64,000 nt of DNA from Nepenthes gracilis (taxonomy: Eukaryota > Streptophyta > Magnoliopsida > Caryophyllales > Nepenthaceae). This document shows positions 1-13,380 of the stretch, in pieces. Where the stretch lies: positions 12,111,030 through 12,175,029 of the forward strand of contig BSYO01000030.1 of NCBI GenBank assembly GCA_033239525.1. Direction: 5' to 3'. The notes under the pieces were generated by a model that saw nothing but the letters and a program-made list of their open reading frames with translations, searched no databases and had not been told where the DNA came from. How positions within the stretch are numbered: the stretch's first letter is position 1; every line of letters starts with the position of its first letter. Position numbers and translations under genes: made by a program.

Positions 1-11
1 CAAAACATGTA

Positions 12-96
12 CAGTTGATATAACAAAATAAATTCTAACCCTGTCAAGCATTACAGTTGATACAACAAAATAAATTCTAACCCCTGTTAAGCATTA
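12..96. repeat. Tandem duplication, about 42-bp unit, two copies
   Basis: Two adjacent near-identical units of about 42 bp (about 12-53 and 54-96) both begin CAGTTGATA and end AAGCATT. They differ by a few C/T changes and one inserted C. No gene is associated with them. Confidence 0.85.
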
Positions 97-889
97 TCTA
101 TAAAACTCTTGAATATATGAAATGACACATAAAATATTAGTATTTTTGATTTTATTTTGACAAAATATTTTTTAAAAAATTATTTCTTCTATCATTAAAA
201 TATGCGGATAGTAAAATATCAGTTAAAAACAGAAGATGAATAAATGAAATTTTAATGTCAAAATCAAATATAATTTATTAAAAAAATATTTTCAAATATT
301 TTTAAAAGGATTATTTATGTGTACAGTAACACAAACTCAAAATTAAGTCAAATTTTAAAATTTTTAAAATTATTTTAGTCTTTAATTTTATTTTATCTAT
401 AATTTTTATTCAACTCTAGGTATTTAATGGGTTATTTTAACACGACACAAACACTCTAAATCTTCTATCTAAACTACACTCAAAGTAAGGGCACACAAGC
501 CTTGTATATATGCACAAATGGCCCAATGGACAGCCGATGGAGGATTACCTATTTAGGGTGGTAGGATCACGCCACCTAGGCTATTTTAATGAACGCATGA
601 TATATAACTTGTTTTTAATACCAGCCCGACATTTGGAAAGTTGAATATGTCTAATTAACATCCAACAATAAAGGATTTATAAACCCATGTAAAACTAAAT
701 TATATAAGGAAGCCTACAAAGATAGGGCTAATAGATATAAAAATAAATCGGGGGTAAATTTGAAATATATCTTCAACAACCTCTACTAACATACAGCTCA
801 AAATGAGCTCGATTTGTCCAATTTTTTAATATGAGATATAACTTATACTAAAATCCTCGTCCATTTTTTTCAATGGACATAAGTGCCAC
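97..889. other. AT-rich intergenic DNA
   Basis: No open frame of coding character is seen. The stretch is mostly A/T runs with stops in all frames. Nothing else recognisable. Confidence 0.6.
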
Positions 890-1620
890 ATGGAGTGACC
901 CCAACATGAAATACAATAATACACAACGATTTTTAAATTAAACTTTTTTTTAAATTAAAAAAAATTACGGAATAAAGTTTAAATCAATCTACTATAATGA
1001 TAGTTTTGGTTATGAAAAGATCCTTCAAAATTTATTTATCATAACTCAAGTATAGAATAGCTGAATATCAACTCCTAACATATGTAACAATCTAAAAGAG
1101 AAAATATATATAAAAAAAAATAGTAATCAAATGGTAATACATTCTAAAAAAAATAATTTTAGAATAATATACTTGATCTTTTCAAAAAATTAATCTTAAA
1201 TTATACCTCAACTGGAAGGCGAACCTTTTCTTCTTCTCTATCTATGCAACATTTTTTATATTATAAATAATTTTAATAGCCTAAAATCACCTCAAACACT
1301 ACTTTATATGGGTAATGTATACAAAGTGTTAGTTAGATACAATTAGGCATACATCAAATGAAACCTTTTTGAATAAATGGTCCATGAACGCCTCTAAGGC
1401 GCCCATTAGAGATGACTTTTTTAGACAAGCTATATGTGTGTGCTGTTTAAACGTCTGTCATTTATTGTTTATCTAATATTTAATCGATTATCGGCTAACC
1501 CTCAAATTAATATTAAACAATCAACTTGGCCAACCTCGGATAAGTATCATGTGACCGTTACTTAATATCTTTGCACAAGCATGCCATGCACAAATATCAT
1601 GTGTTTTTTTGATAACTTGT
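890..1620 (-). repeat. Diverged copia-type LTR fragment, same family as 61014-61819
   Basis: The stretch begins near GAGTGACCCCAACA and carries the same order of motifs as 61014-61819, including a GTATCATGT(G/A)ACC(G/C)TTA stretch followed by GATATCTTT-like sequence near its right end. The weakly preserved segment near 920-1000 resembles the R-U5 part of the other copia LTRs here, seen on the minus strand. Ends are eroded and no TSD was found. Calling it an LTR is inference from the shared layout. Confidence 0.4.
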
Positions 1621-2800
1621 TCATTTATCGTAATACTTATGAAAGAGTGATCTAAAATTCGAGACTTAAAAAAGAAATATTTATTATTCAAATCTAATGG
1701 TTGCTATGAAATATCTAATAATCAACAACAACCATGTAGCTTTATCAGATAGTTAACTTTTGGTGGTTCTTTAAATATTTATTTTTTATAATATTATATA
1801 CATTTATCTATTTTAATAAAATTTATAAATATTATAATATTAAAAAAAACAGAACGTAAAATATTCCTCATAATTGTACAACTTCTTTCTTCGTAGCGCC
1901 GCTCTAAGGCCTCCCCAGAAAGCACAACCCCTCGTGATATCTCTTACAACCCGAAATCCCACTTGGCCTTTTAGCATTGCTCATAAAAGGAAAAAAAAAA
2001 AAAAACAATTAGTAACATGTTTTATTCAAAAATTATAAATAAATTATTAAATTTTTCTAGAAATAGCAATATTTTTATAATAAAAAATATTTAAATTATA
2101 ATTTTTTTCTTATTATCATTCCTTCGTTTGAAAAGCATTAGATAATAATTTATGTTTTTAGGCCATTTATTATTATTATTATTATTTTACTTCAATTTTT
2201 TTATTATTATATATATATATAAATATTGATATTTGATATAAAATATAAAACTAAACTTCTAAATTTAACTTATATGATCTCAAAAATTTAGCAACACGTC
2301 TATATTATTATATGACTCAAATGTATGAATTAAATCTATGAAAGATAAATTTTGTATTAAAATAAAATTTTATAATTAAATTTAAAGTTATAGAAGTTGA
2401 GAATATTTTGATATTTTTTATTTTATTTTGGTTCAAAATTGATTTTTACTATTAAAAATTTTCAAAAATATAAAAAATAATCATAAATATTATCCTTTGT
2501 TTTAATAAAATATCAGACATAAGAAGTTTGAAGAAATTTTATAAACTATGTGATTGATTTAATTAAAATATAATAATAAAATTATATATTATAAATTATA
2601 TATTATATATACATATATGAAAAAATAAAATATTTTTTATTTTACCCCATTTCCTAGCATAGTAAGAAAAGAAATAGTTGACAAATATCCAACCTTGGAT
2701 TAATATTTTATAATATATATATATATATTTTTTACATTTAAATATTTATATATATTTTTTAAGTTCTTTTATTATAAATAAATAGTGCCCGTGTCCTATG
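1621..2800. other. AT-rich intergenic DNA with short microsatellites
   Basis: This contains a (TTA)n tract at about 2167-2187, an (AT)n tract at about 2205-2221 and another AT run near 2716-2730. No coding region was recognised. Confidence 0.65.
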
Positions 2801-2841
2801 ATCCGCTGACTTTTTCTCGTGCACAAGACTGTCGACCGACG

Positions 2842-2920
2842 CACGTGACATGAGTCAGTATGAGTGTAGTGATCAGAACCAACACGTGACATGTGGGGCA
2901 GTCATGCAGGTCAGCACGTG
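2842..2920. promoter_or_regulatory. Cluster of three palindromic G-boxes (CACGTG)
   Basis: CACGTG occurs at 2842-2847, 2883-2888 and 2915-2920. The first two are part of a longer repeated motif, CACGTGACATG. CACGTG is the plant G-box, bound by bZIP and bHLH factors, and CACGTGAC/ACACGTG also fits ABRE-type sites. The island is richer in G+C than its surroundings. I see no gene immediately downstream, so a promoter role is inference. It could belong to a gene outside the window or to a repeat. Confidence 0.45.
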
Positions 2921-2929
2921 CAAAATATC

Positions 2930-5900
2930 AATCACTTCACTTTTTTGGCAAATTAAAAATATCATCGTAATTTATTATTATTAGTTATTTTAAAATATTT
3001 TTATTATTAAAATATGTAATAGATTTAATTAATTATCGATAAAAATAATAGTTCATTATTAATTAATATTTTATCTAAAAATGTTGTATAATTGTTTTAC
3101 AGAAATGCCTTTTAATTAGTGCTAATGTCATCCATGTCATAAGGCAGAAAGCATTTTGATAGGTACATGACCTTCACATGGTGGAGGCTTTACCCCTCTT
3201 AGAAGGACAGACACTATAATTAAATTATTTTAAAATAATTATTTTAATTTATTTTTATTTTTTTAAAAATTAATTAAATTATAATTATTTATTTAAAAAT
3301 AAATAATTAAAATATAAAAAATAAATAATTTTATTTATTTAAAAGATAGAACTCTCCCAATCCCAAAACTTTTGTCCACATTTTTGGCTTTTGGTTAAAG
3401 TGCCCTATGCAAAAACATATAACTAATGTGTATTTAAATTAAGATTTATTTGAATTGATAATTATTTGATATGAGATTTAAATTTAAATATCTCTATCTA
3501 TATTTTGTGCATTATAAATAATAAAACAATGGTTACGGATATTATGTTTTAAAATTTTTTTTTAATATCTAAATCAATTTAAACTTGAACTAAATAAGAT
3601 TATTAAAAAATTGTCGGTTCTTAAATAAGATTATCAGGCGTGGTGAAAAAACGGAAGGGAGATCTGGCAGAGGGGAAGAGGAGAGGGAAGAACAGACGAG
3701 GACGAAGGGAGAAGGGAAACAGACAGAGGAGATTAGTAGAAGAGAAGGAAGAAATGAGAAGTAAGATAATTTGTCTATTCATTATTAGGCATTGATTTAA
3801 CAACCCAACTCAAAGAATTAACAACTAAACACCCGAGTTCATAACAAGCAAAAATAAAAACAAGAAAATGAGCTCGATTTGTTATAAAGCTGCACAAATA
3901 TTGTATGTGTGAGAATCGGTTAGTCAAGAATATTAATCGCACGGTGCTTGGGTGATCCGAGTACTCTTTGTAAGACTTTATATTAGGCATTGATGTATAT
4001 AATTGGAAATTCTCAAATGTATGTGTGAGCAATTTTTTTTTATAAGCTGAAATGCAAAGCTTCTTTTGTTCTCTAAACGAAAAATAAAATAAAATCAACC
4101 GCCCGTGAGAACATTAAACTTCATCAATGGGGCAATTAGACACCCAATAAGAATAAATGCATTTTTCTCTTACATTAGTTTAGAAAAGATTTAGCCTACA
4201 AGCAATATTTTTAGTAAAATAAAATTCTCATCATCCTTTATAATGATCAAGGCCGATAAGTCTAGTAATATATATATTTTTTATTTTTTTAATAATTTTT
4301 TTGGTCTATTTGAAAAATAACTAGATAAATATTTATAGGTAAAGTGTCTAAAAAGACATTAGATGGATAACCATTCCTTATTAATTCTATGTCCATAGTT
4401 AGTAAGTAGTGGTGCATTTTCTTAATTGCTTCAGATATTATTACATTGTCCAATCAATGTTTTATAAACCTTATTTTTTAATACGTCAAGCGTATATTTT
4501 TTTATAATAATTTTATTTTATACTGATCAAGTGTATTACCTGTTAATCAAAGTGATGACTAATAATCTTCACTTGTGCACAAGAGCTGACTTGTCTCCTT
4601 GCTCAAGCTCGGTGGCCTCGACCCCTTATTATAACTTAGCCTTTAGGACTTCCACAGTCCTTAGCTATAGGAGAGCCCCTGAATCCTCAAATACACCTGC
4701 TTTGCTAAAATGTATCCCAAAAATATTTGTTGAGCTTTTCTTCTAAATAATTTCCATTATTTTTCTGCATCATTGTCTTTTTCTCTATGTTCTCCAATTT
4801 ATTGGAACAAATGAGCCTAAGCCTAAGATACATAAATAGAAATAGGCCCAATGAACAAATGAAGCGGCAACAAGAGGTCCTAGTAAATCCTTCCTCCATC
4901 TTTTACAATATGAGATGTCATTGATGTTATTTGGTGTCAAAAATTGACCAAAAATCCCAAAAATACATTTAAAATAGTTATCAATCGAACATTAACACAA
5001 ACAAAACTCAAATGCCTAGACTATGGGACCCCAACATTTTGAAGGGAGCTTGAGCCCATAATTTTTGAAAAATTGACATTCTTTTTGATGTTCAAACACT
5101 ATGATTGAACTTTTGTTCAAGTGAAAGTTCAAGCCCAAATCGTACAAAAATATCATTTTTGCTCAAATGAAAAATCGAACTATCATTAAGTAAGAATTTA
5201 GAATGAGTCAGAGTTATAAAATAAAAATTTAATATTTTAGTGTGCACAGATGGATGGATAGACTTATAGTAATGATATGTGCATGATGGACGCATGCATT
5301 CAAGCAAATTTTTAGTAAATTTAAGTCAAGTGTATTTAAACTTATTTATCCTTTTATTTCTAAATTTTTTTTAAATATTTAAATATTTATTATTTAAATA
5401 CTCATATATATAATGTTTACTTGCTTCCTTTGATTATAAGTCATATGCATGTTAAATTTATTTTTATTTTTAAATATTTTAAAAGCTTATATCTTAAAAT
5501 TATACACGTTATTTGAAAATCCTAAAATTCTTCAACAAATTGTTTATACATGTTTATTTTATGCTAGTAATTTTGTAGAAAACTCTTATTGAATTTAATA
5601 AAAACAATTAATTTTTTAAAATTTGAAAAAAAATTATATATTTATATTTCGGTATAAAATTTTTAATTTTAACTAAATAAAAGTTATTATAGAGAATTGA
5701 TATAGTATATTTAGATATGTCTTAATTTATTATTTATAAATTAAAGGTTAAATCTAATATTCATGAGTTAAAAAAATAATATTTAACCTCGACTATAAGT
5801 AATAATATATAATTGGTCAATTTATAAGTTATAAATAGTGGTGTATGATATTTGATTATATAAAAATAATTATAACTTGAATTTTAATATTTAACATTTA

Positions 5901-7860
5901 TGAATAAAGTTATCCATGATCAATAGTTATTATATATTTATGTCATTTTTGTATGTTTTAATGCTATTTTGACATTTTTAGTATTTTATTATTATTTATT
6001 ATTCTTTACATATTTGTTTATCGTATTTATATATATAATATTATATATATTTTATTGAGTTATTTGGCGCTAGGCCTTTAAATTTTTTTAATATATAATG
6101 GTAGATATTTTATTATCGGATTTGATGATACTTTTTAAATATACACACATATTTATTCTGCTACGTATGCTTCCTCAAAGGGAATAGTATTTTGGAATGA
6201 ATTAACTTGCTTTCTGAATTCAAAACTTAAAATAACTTAAAATATAAAATAATATAATATTTATAAAAAATACCTTAAATAATTTAATTACATTGTTTTT
6301 ACATAAAATTATGATTAAATAATATGATTTTTCAAAAACTTAATATTTATCTAAATAAAACATTATATTTATAAAAAAAGAGCAATTGATGTGATAAACT
6401 TGCTTATTTTTCTAACTGTTCTAATTAATAACACCTAATATTTTGATAATTTCCAATAAAATTTTGTATCAAATAAATGAAGTTGGCTTACCAATCTGAC
6501 TTTAATAAAGACTAATGATTAGATTTACTCATATCCACTATCTAACTTTTATTTTATCGTTAGGCCACTTTAAAAAGTAATTGTGTCCATTGGGGATAAT
6601 CAGATATACTATGAGAGATTTGGAGGCTCCAAGACAGGAGTTCCTACTTCATAAAGCAGATATTTTGCCCCTGTAGCTGGGGGCTCTTTCGTTAAGTGAG
6701 TCGAGGTGAATAGATTAACTATCAATTAACTTGCCACAATTTTAGTTCACATTTCATAATATTTGTGATATATAAATTTATAATTAGAACTGTGACATTG
6801 TATAGTATTTTTTTAGTGAATCTTTCACATATGATAATATAATTTGTTATAAAAAATTCGTCAAATTCTCTTCAACTTGCATTCTAAAACTGTACTTGTT
6901 CATTATATACATGTAATTCATAACACGTTATTTTTAACAATAATATAGAAATTAAAGTGATATACTTACCCTCAGCCATGCTTTAACATTTATATACATA
7001 TACGATATGAACTAAATGTTGAACAATTAAATAAATCAATCAAAGGTTGAGCCACTCTCCTCAACAAAGTATAATTCTTCAAAATGGATTTATATTCTAA
7101 ACTCATAAATTAGGATTATACTTTGCTATTTAGACCTGTGAATGGGTCATCTACAAAATATCCTGCAAAACAAGCTGTGCCCACCATAATTTATTACCCG
7201 TAAATAGGCTCTATATGACTTTATTATAATATATTATAATATACTTATTTTTTTATTAATTTTTTGTAATAGTTTATTTTAAATAAAATTTAAAAAATTA
7301 TTTATAAAATAATATTATTTTAAAAAATAGAAGCAAAATGACTTTTTAAAATTTTAGTGTAGAGATTTAGCTTGATTCTTTAATATTTTTAGACATGTAA
7401 AAAGATTTATTAAAATCCTTGTAGAAAATAATGACATATAAGAAAATATTTATTATTAAATTTTAAAAAATTTAAAACTCATCAATAAATTTTAATATAT
7501 TTTTTTTATAAATACGAATAATACTTTAAAATTTGAGAAAACTCATAAACAAAACTTGTTCATACCAGCAACATATCAAATAAAACATGAATGAGTATTT
7601 ACATGTGATTAATAATAATGAAATATCAACTTTTAGGCAAATATGAGGAAAAAAATTTAAAAAAAAAATAAAAAAATAAGCTTAAAATTTACTTATTCTA
7701 ACTTAATTTTAAACAATCATTGTAATTTAAACTCTAAAATCCACTTCATCTTTTTTCTCTCTTATTTTCTTCTCTTTTCATTCTTTTTTGAAAATTCAGA
7801 GAAATGAATAAAAAAAAGGCTAAAAGTAGCTTAAATAGAAAATTGATGCACATATATCAA
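2930..7860. other. AT-rich intergenic DNA, no gene recognised
   Basis: Long A/T-rich sequence. Small open frames near 3621-4098, 4531-4899 and 5092-5307 have biased composition and no recognisable domain. A purine-rich patch lies at about 3650-3760. Nothing supports a gene. Confidence 0.6.
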
Positions 7861-7869
7861 CTATTCACA

Positions 7870-8950
7870 AATTAAGTATGAAAGCTGGATCGTCTCTGAA
7901 TCCGAATTTTGAACAGATTTGGGTGATCCTCTTGTCGTGGCTCCGGCTCCGTTCCCTGAGTTGGATCCTGCACACCACTAAACAGAATAAGAGGTCAGGG
8001 TGTCGGGGGGAAGTTGTCCCATCAAAAACACTCCGACACTTAAGTTAGTAAAACAGCATTCGAAAAGATGAAACTGAAAATTGAGAGAAAGACAGAGACG
8101 GAAAGAGTGTTTTTCCAGATGTAAGAGAGACGTGAGGTTCTCTTGAATATGTGAGGTGGGAAGGCAGTAAATGGCCGTGAGATACACGCTTGTTTACCTT
8201 AGGGTTCAGGATGAATGTGTTAGGAGTAGCAAGCTTGGGCAATACTGCGAGCTTCAATGGCCAAGAAAATCGTTCACTGAGAGCCTTAGTCTTGCAGAAA
8301 GCGTATGCAATTGAGAGAGTAATGGAAAGCTTGATTGAGAGCGTAATTGGAAGCGTGTCATGGATGGTGAATCCAGGGTTTCTATTATGGTGGAGAAGGC
8401 GATCCTCCTTTTTTGGGAGGAGGGATTGCCTCCTTAATTTGCCTGTTGGCCTTCCTTTTGGGGTTGATGTCGGTTGCCAAACTGTGAAGGATAGTTTCCT
8501 TCCGAGGCGACCGACGGCTTTCCAAATCGGACACCTTCGTTCTGTGAATGTTACCGTTGGAGAGCCTGGGTTGGCAAAGATTTGGAGAAATCGGGTGCCT
8601 TCCTTATATGGGAGGCGTCAATATTGCAAATGTCCTTTTTGGTGCCAGTTGGGATTGTGGAATATCCTTGGAAAGACATTGCTAGCCTTTTGATGATTCG
8701 TGGGCCTAAACGGACTAGGCCCGTTACTGTAGGAAAGCCTCTTTGGGCCCAACGTGCGTAACGCGGACGATTAACGTTTGAATTGGCCGTCTGCTAGCAA
8801 GTTGGCCGTCCGGACGGTCAACGTTGACGTTGACTGTCCTGAGCTTTTCAGCTTCTTGACCTGTTTTCTAGTTGGGCCGTTAGAGTGTTGATCGTCGTTT
8901 TGGGCCTCCATTAACTTTTGGGGCCAGTCCAGCAATGATATACCCATCAA
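7870..8950. repeat. GC-richer segment, probably an interspersed repeat
   Basis: Base composition changes abruptly from the AT-rich surroundings at both sides. The left part contains a stretch about a package of CACTCCGACACTTAAGTTAG, which I associate with dicot interspersed repeats. The right part is rich in GGCC/CGTC motifs and ends near CCAGCAATGATATACCCATCA. A 167-codon open frame (8190-8693) runs through it, but its sequence resembles no family I know. I found no second copy in this window and no clear TSD, so the class is open (LTR piece or DNA transposon). Confidence 0.35.
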
Positions 8951-8959
8951 AAGCTAATT

Positions 8960-10102
8960 TTAGCCCGTACATAAGCATCTATCAAAGACGAATTAAATGA
9001 CATAATATCAATTTTTAATGTACAATCGTGAAGATTTTATCTCAAATACACTTATATATTACTATTTAATCTATCAAGCACTATGCTTTTTTCACAGTGG
9101 TTGACACTTTCTAACCATTTAATTTCTAACCAAAACTTATAATTAATTTTAAGAGTTTATTAATTTATTTTAATTCAAAATTATTATATAAATCTTGGTA
9201 TTCAAATTTTACACAACCCTTATTTAATATATATTTTTTAGAAAAATTTAAAAATATAGTAATAATTATATTTTAATTATTTTTTTATAATTTAAGTATT
9301 TTAATATTCAAAAATTTAAAATTTATTTTATATTATTTTTAAAAATGAAAAACAACATGACCTACATTTACGGAAAAGAGCTCTCCCAACCGCACGGTAC
9401 CCCCCTTTTGTTTCTACTGTGACAACCTCTGCGGTGTCCATTTATTACTGTCTTTATATTAACAGCAAAAAGCAACACATCACATAAAAAAAATATTTTT
9501 TTCGGCAATTTAAAATTAATTAATTATTTTCAGAATTAAAAAAAAGAAAATTACAATGGAGGAAAATAAGTGAAAAATGTCGCCAAAATTTATGAAAAGT
9601 TCAGTTTACATGTTAATTTCTTTATTAAAATATATTAGCTTAAATGTTATATTAAAAATATTTATATAATTAACATATCTATAATTTAAAATGAAAAATT
9701 AAGAGGATTAAAAATAAATCTAACAATAACTATCAAATAAAAAATAATTATAATTTCTCTTTTAAAAAAAAGGTTATCTTTCTCTCTGAGGGGGGCCTTG
9801 TAGGCGTCCATTCTACCATCCTTACAGCCAAACAATCTCCTGAGTTGTCTGTTTTCCAAGAACAGCAAACAGCAGGACAACATCCATATGAGAATGGATG
9901 TCTTTCTTGTGAATTTCATATTATTTTTTATATATATATATTTACTGTTGTTGAACAGTATTTGATGTACGTTTAATGAGTGTATGTACATAAATGGACA
10001 AAATTAATACGCTGAATGAATGTATGTGCGTCAAAATAACTTCTTGAAAGTTTTTTCTCTTGTGATTCAACTGTCATTTTAAGTGTTATGATTCTTTTGG
10101 GG
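8960..10102. other. AT-rich intergenic DNA
   Basis: No gene or bounded repeat recognised. Short open frames here, such as 9686-9991 minus, look like chance. Confidence 0.6.
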
Positions 10103-10786
10103 TGTTAGGATCAGACCGCTTATTTAAATTATGAAGAAAGAATTAACTACTTATAATAAATATATAATAATTATAAATAATCAAGTAATATGTAATTTTT
10201 ATATGAAAAATTCTCTTTAGAATGAGGAAGAAAAATTACGGAATTATAAATCCGTAAATATTTATACTATATAATATTTCGATTACATAAATCATAGGTA
10301 TAAAGTCACAATACCTTATATTCCAAAACCTCAAACAATAAAGAATACAATATAAAAAAGAGAATGAATAAAAATAGATAAACGTTTTTTTTCACATTAA
10401 GAACAATGTACCCAAGATTGACGGAGATTGGAACACGATTTAGAACTCAACCGGTTATACGAATTTTCTTTTTTTTCATTTTTCTCTTATTTTCTTCTTT
10501 TTATCTCATAAATAACGCTCTGAATGCAAGTGGATTAACCGTAAAACACGTTGACACATTTTTATTCTGTAGGCCGTACTTGACCATTCGTAAGACGCGT
10601 CTCGAGTGCAATACTTTTGGAATCGGTGCCTCAAGTGCCTTTTGAACGCACATTGAGTAGGATACTTTTGGAATCGACACCTCATGTCTTCGTTGTGTGT
10701 GAAAAAAAAAATAACTCATCATTTGCATCACAAATTGACACGTCAAATGAGTCTGAGCCCACATGGGAGTGACCCATAACCCAACA
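10103..10786 (-). mobile_element. Copia-type solo LTR
   Basis: Plus-strand sequence starts TGTTAGGATCAGACCGC and ends GACCCATAACCCAACA, so on either strand the element is bounded by TG...CA. The interior near 10190-10250 holds the R-U5 signature shared with the other copia LTRs here (ATTTT-ATATGAAAA followed by GAATGAGGAAGAAAAATTAC), which places the element on the minus strand. Flanks are TGGGG on the left and TAGGG on the right, an imperfect 4/5 TSD. No internal retroviral coding sequence is attached, so it is a solo LTR of about 684 bp. Confidence 0.7.
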
Positions 10787-11236
10787 TAGGGTATTTTCTT
10801 GTCTCATCTTGTAATTACACTTGACAATCGCATTGAGCGAAAAATGGAGACGAGAAGGAGATCTTGCCAATTATGTAGGTTTCTAATCGTATTTCAGTCT
10901 TCATTATCTAATATATGTTGTTCTCAGTATTATAAAATATTTTTATTAATAATTTTATTCACTTTATTCCCTCATTGTTTATTATTCTATTTTGCTATTT
11001 GTGGTGAGTCTAAAAATAATTTTAGTATATTTATTAAAGCTATACTCCCATGCAGAAATTATTTTATAAATTTTGATTTTTATGATTTTTTTAATTTTAA
11101 AAAAATTTCTCATAAAATTTGTATATATTTTTTATAACAAAAATTTTACTTATAAATATCTTTTATTATCTCACATTTTTAGAAATTCAAACAATAATCG
11201 ATTTTTATAAAATTTCATTATCATTTTGTATAAAAT
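10787..11236. other. AT-rich spacer upstream of the gar2-related gene
   Basis: No coding region recognised. It lies between the solo LTR and the pyrimidine-rich leader of the next gene, so it may include that gene's distal promoter. Confidence 0.5.
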
Positions 11237-11239
11237 TTG

Positions 11240-11585
11240 AATCCAAACTTACTCCTCTCTCTTCCCTCACCTCGATCCTTAAAACATCCCACTAAACAAA
11301 AACTACCAGTGCCACTTAACTCACAGTTGACTCTCCAACTCTATCTCTCTCTCCCCCCCTCTATATTTTTTATTTCTTTGCATTTATCTAATCGGTGTGA
11401 TGATGGTGGTGGAATGATGCACGGGGAGATACGCAGTGGCAATGCCCTGATTCCGCGGGACAGCTGCCCTCCTGATTATTAAAAGTGGTCATTTCAGGTT
11501 TGCCGTTAAATCAGAGAAAGAGAGAGATTGATTTTAGAAAGAATTGCTCGGGATTGATGAGAAACAGAGAGTGCCAGTTTAGAAG
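11240..11585 (+). promoter_or_regulatory. Probable promoter / first 5' UTR exon of the gar2-related gene
   Basis: A C/T-rich leader (11330-11375) with a TATATTTTT-like element is followed by a purine-rich stretch that ends at a plausible splice donor AGAAG|GTAAAC (exon end 11585). A second short noncoding exon is suggested at about 12158-12212 (acceptor TTTTGCAG, donor GG|GTCAGT), and a third at 13974-14088. The exact transcription start is not visible. This is inference from splice signals and position upstream of the coding exons. Confidence 0.4.
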
Positions 11586-13244
11586 GTAAACCCCAACTTG
11601 TATAATGATTTCTTTTTTCCCGAGTTAGCTTAAATTGAATTCCGAATTCGTATTTTTCTCTAACAAACTCAATAATTTCAAATACCCACTAAAAACATGA
11701 GGATTAAAGATTCATCTCATCATTGTATACTATCTGGGTTTTGTGTATTTAAAATTTTGAAAACAATGTTTTCAGAAAGTAAAATTGGGTTATTTTGAAA
11801 ACAACTCTAGCAAAATAGGAAGTCTACACAGCGTAGAGAGGAGAAAAAAAAGCTGGACTGTTGGAGGTTATTAACTGCTCTTGCTGTCCACATTTATGAG
11901 CTTCTCTGCTCGGCGGATTTACTTCCATTACAACGAAAATGTCCACTCCATTTCCCTTTGGTTAGAGATCAATAAATTATTCGAAGTCGTAAGTAAACAC
12001 AAATATTTTATTCTCATAATTTCTCTTTCTATAATGTTCCGTTTGGTATCTGGTTTTTGTTCGACCTGTTGAGTTGCTACCATCCACAAATCAATTTGCA
12101 TGAGAAATTTCCGAAATGATATTTGCTTGATTTTAAGTTAGTATCTCTATTTTGCAGGCTAGCAGTGGAATGGACGATTGATCTTCAGTCCTCTAGCCAT
12201 AGAAGCAAAAGGGTCAGTTTTTTTCGACTTGTCAGTGAAAAGGGTCTGTTTGCTTTTTGAAGGACTTTAATTTACAGTATATAGGTACTTACTTTTGTTT
12301 TCTGCCTTTTGAAACATATTTGTCGTTTTGGGTTTTATTCATTTTGTTGCTTTTAGAGTCGTGAAGAATGAGATCTGCTTCAAATTTCTTGCATCCTTTA
12401 TATTAGTGTTTTACCAAGGTGTATGTGGGCAAAAGGGCAAAAACCCTAGTTTTGGTGGATTAGGTCTTGTCAAAGAAATGGGTCAAATTCGTGGTGGGAT
12501 TGCTGAAAAAGGGAGAGTTTTTGTTCAGCTTTTTGTCCATTATTATTATTTTTTAAAGATTTGTTGTGTTATAATATTCTAACTCTTGAAGGATTATAAA
12601 GCTTTTCACAAAAGCCTCACTTTGCTTTTGTCCTGTCTTTCTTTGTGGACACTCCTGGATTCAAAAATAATTGGGCTCAGGATCATCATTAGAGCTCTCA
12701 GTAGTGGTACCAGCAGGGTGCCCCATTCATCAGGTGTAACAATTGAAGCCATAAAAGAGAGTGAGAGTCCTCCCATTTTAGTGTTTTTTTTATATTTTTA
12801 ATAGCGAATATTTCATCATAGCAATTTAAACAGCTACAATATTGAATAAGTTCAATATATTTTAATTCCTTGTCATAAAGTGAGGATAAAAAATAGGAGG
12901 AGCTAAGTGGAATCAAAAGAAAAGGAAGGATAAGTGAGTGAATCAATGAAAAATGAGTGAATCATGTTAACTCTTTGTTTTCTATTCGCAGTCCCAAATT
13001 TTGCTTTTTTTTTTTATTTTCCTGATTTTCTTTAGGTGAGGAGGGAAGGGGGGCTGTATGAGTAAAAGCTAAGTTGTTTTTAACATTATCACCATATGTG
13101 GCTTCATCAGTGGAAAAAATCTGCTCCTCACTTTTTTGCCACTTTCATAGTCCCCACCCCCATATCATAATATTTCCACTAAATAGCACTTAAAAGGCAC
13201 TCTGATGTAGCCTGATGCATAAAACTCTAGCTATATAAAGATTT

Positions 13245-13380
13245 AGGGGAAGGGTCAGATCACTTCAGATTTATCGTACAAATCTTAATTTATATTATGT
13301 AAGAGGGCTTCCACGACTCAAACATGTGACCTTTAGATTATATGATGACAACACTACCAATTACGCCACGATTCCTCTAA
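13245..13380 (-). mobile_element. tRNA-derived SINE
   Basis: Read on the minus strand, the element begins GAGGAATCGTGGCG. It contains a polymerase III A-box-like TGGCGTAATTGG (13357-13368) and a decayed B-box-like ATGTTTGAGTC (13315-13325), spaced about 31 bp apart. Only the head is tRNA-like and the downstream body is unrelated to tRNA, so it is a SINE rather than a tRNA gene. It sits in the 5' UTR intron of the gar2-related gene. Confidence 0.65.

Noticed and set aside
3621..4098. Small minus-strand genes
   Set aside because: The Phe/Ser/Leu-rich frames come from a purine-rich tract on the plus strand. No domain or splice support.
8190..8693. Open frame of 167 codons as a gene
   Set aside because: No recognisable domain, sits in repeat-like GC-rich DNA, no splice or promoter context. 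Kept only as part of a probable repeat.
11237..11482. An 81-codon plus-strand gene
   Set aside because: It lies in the pyrimidine-rich leader of the gar2-related gene and is better explained as promoter/5' UTR.
13245..13380. A tRNA gene
   Set aside because: A and B boxes are present but decayed, no cloverleaf closes, and the downstream body is SINE-like.
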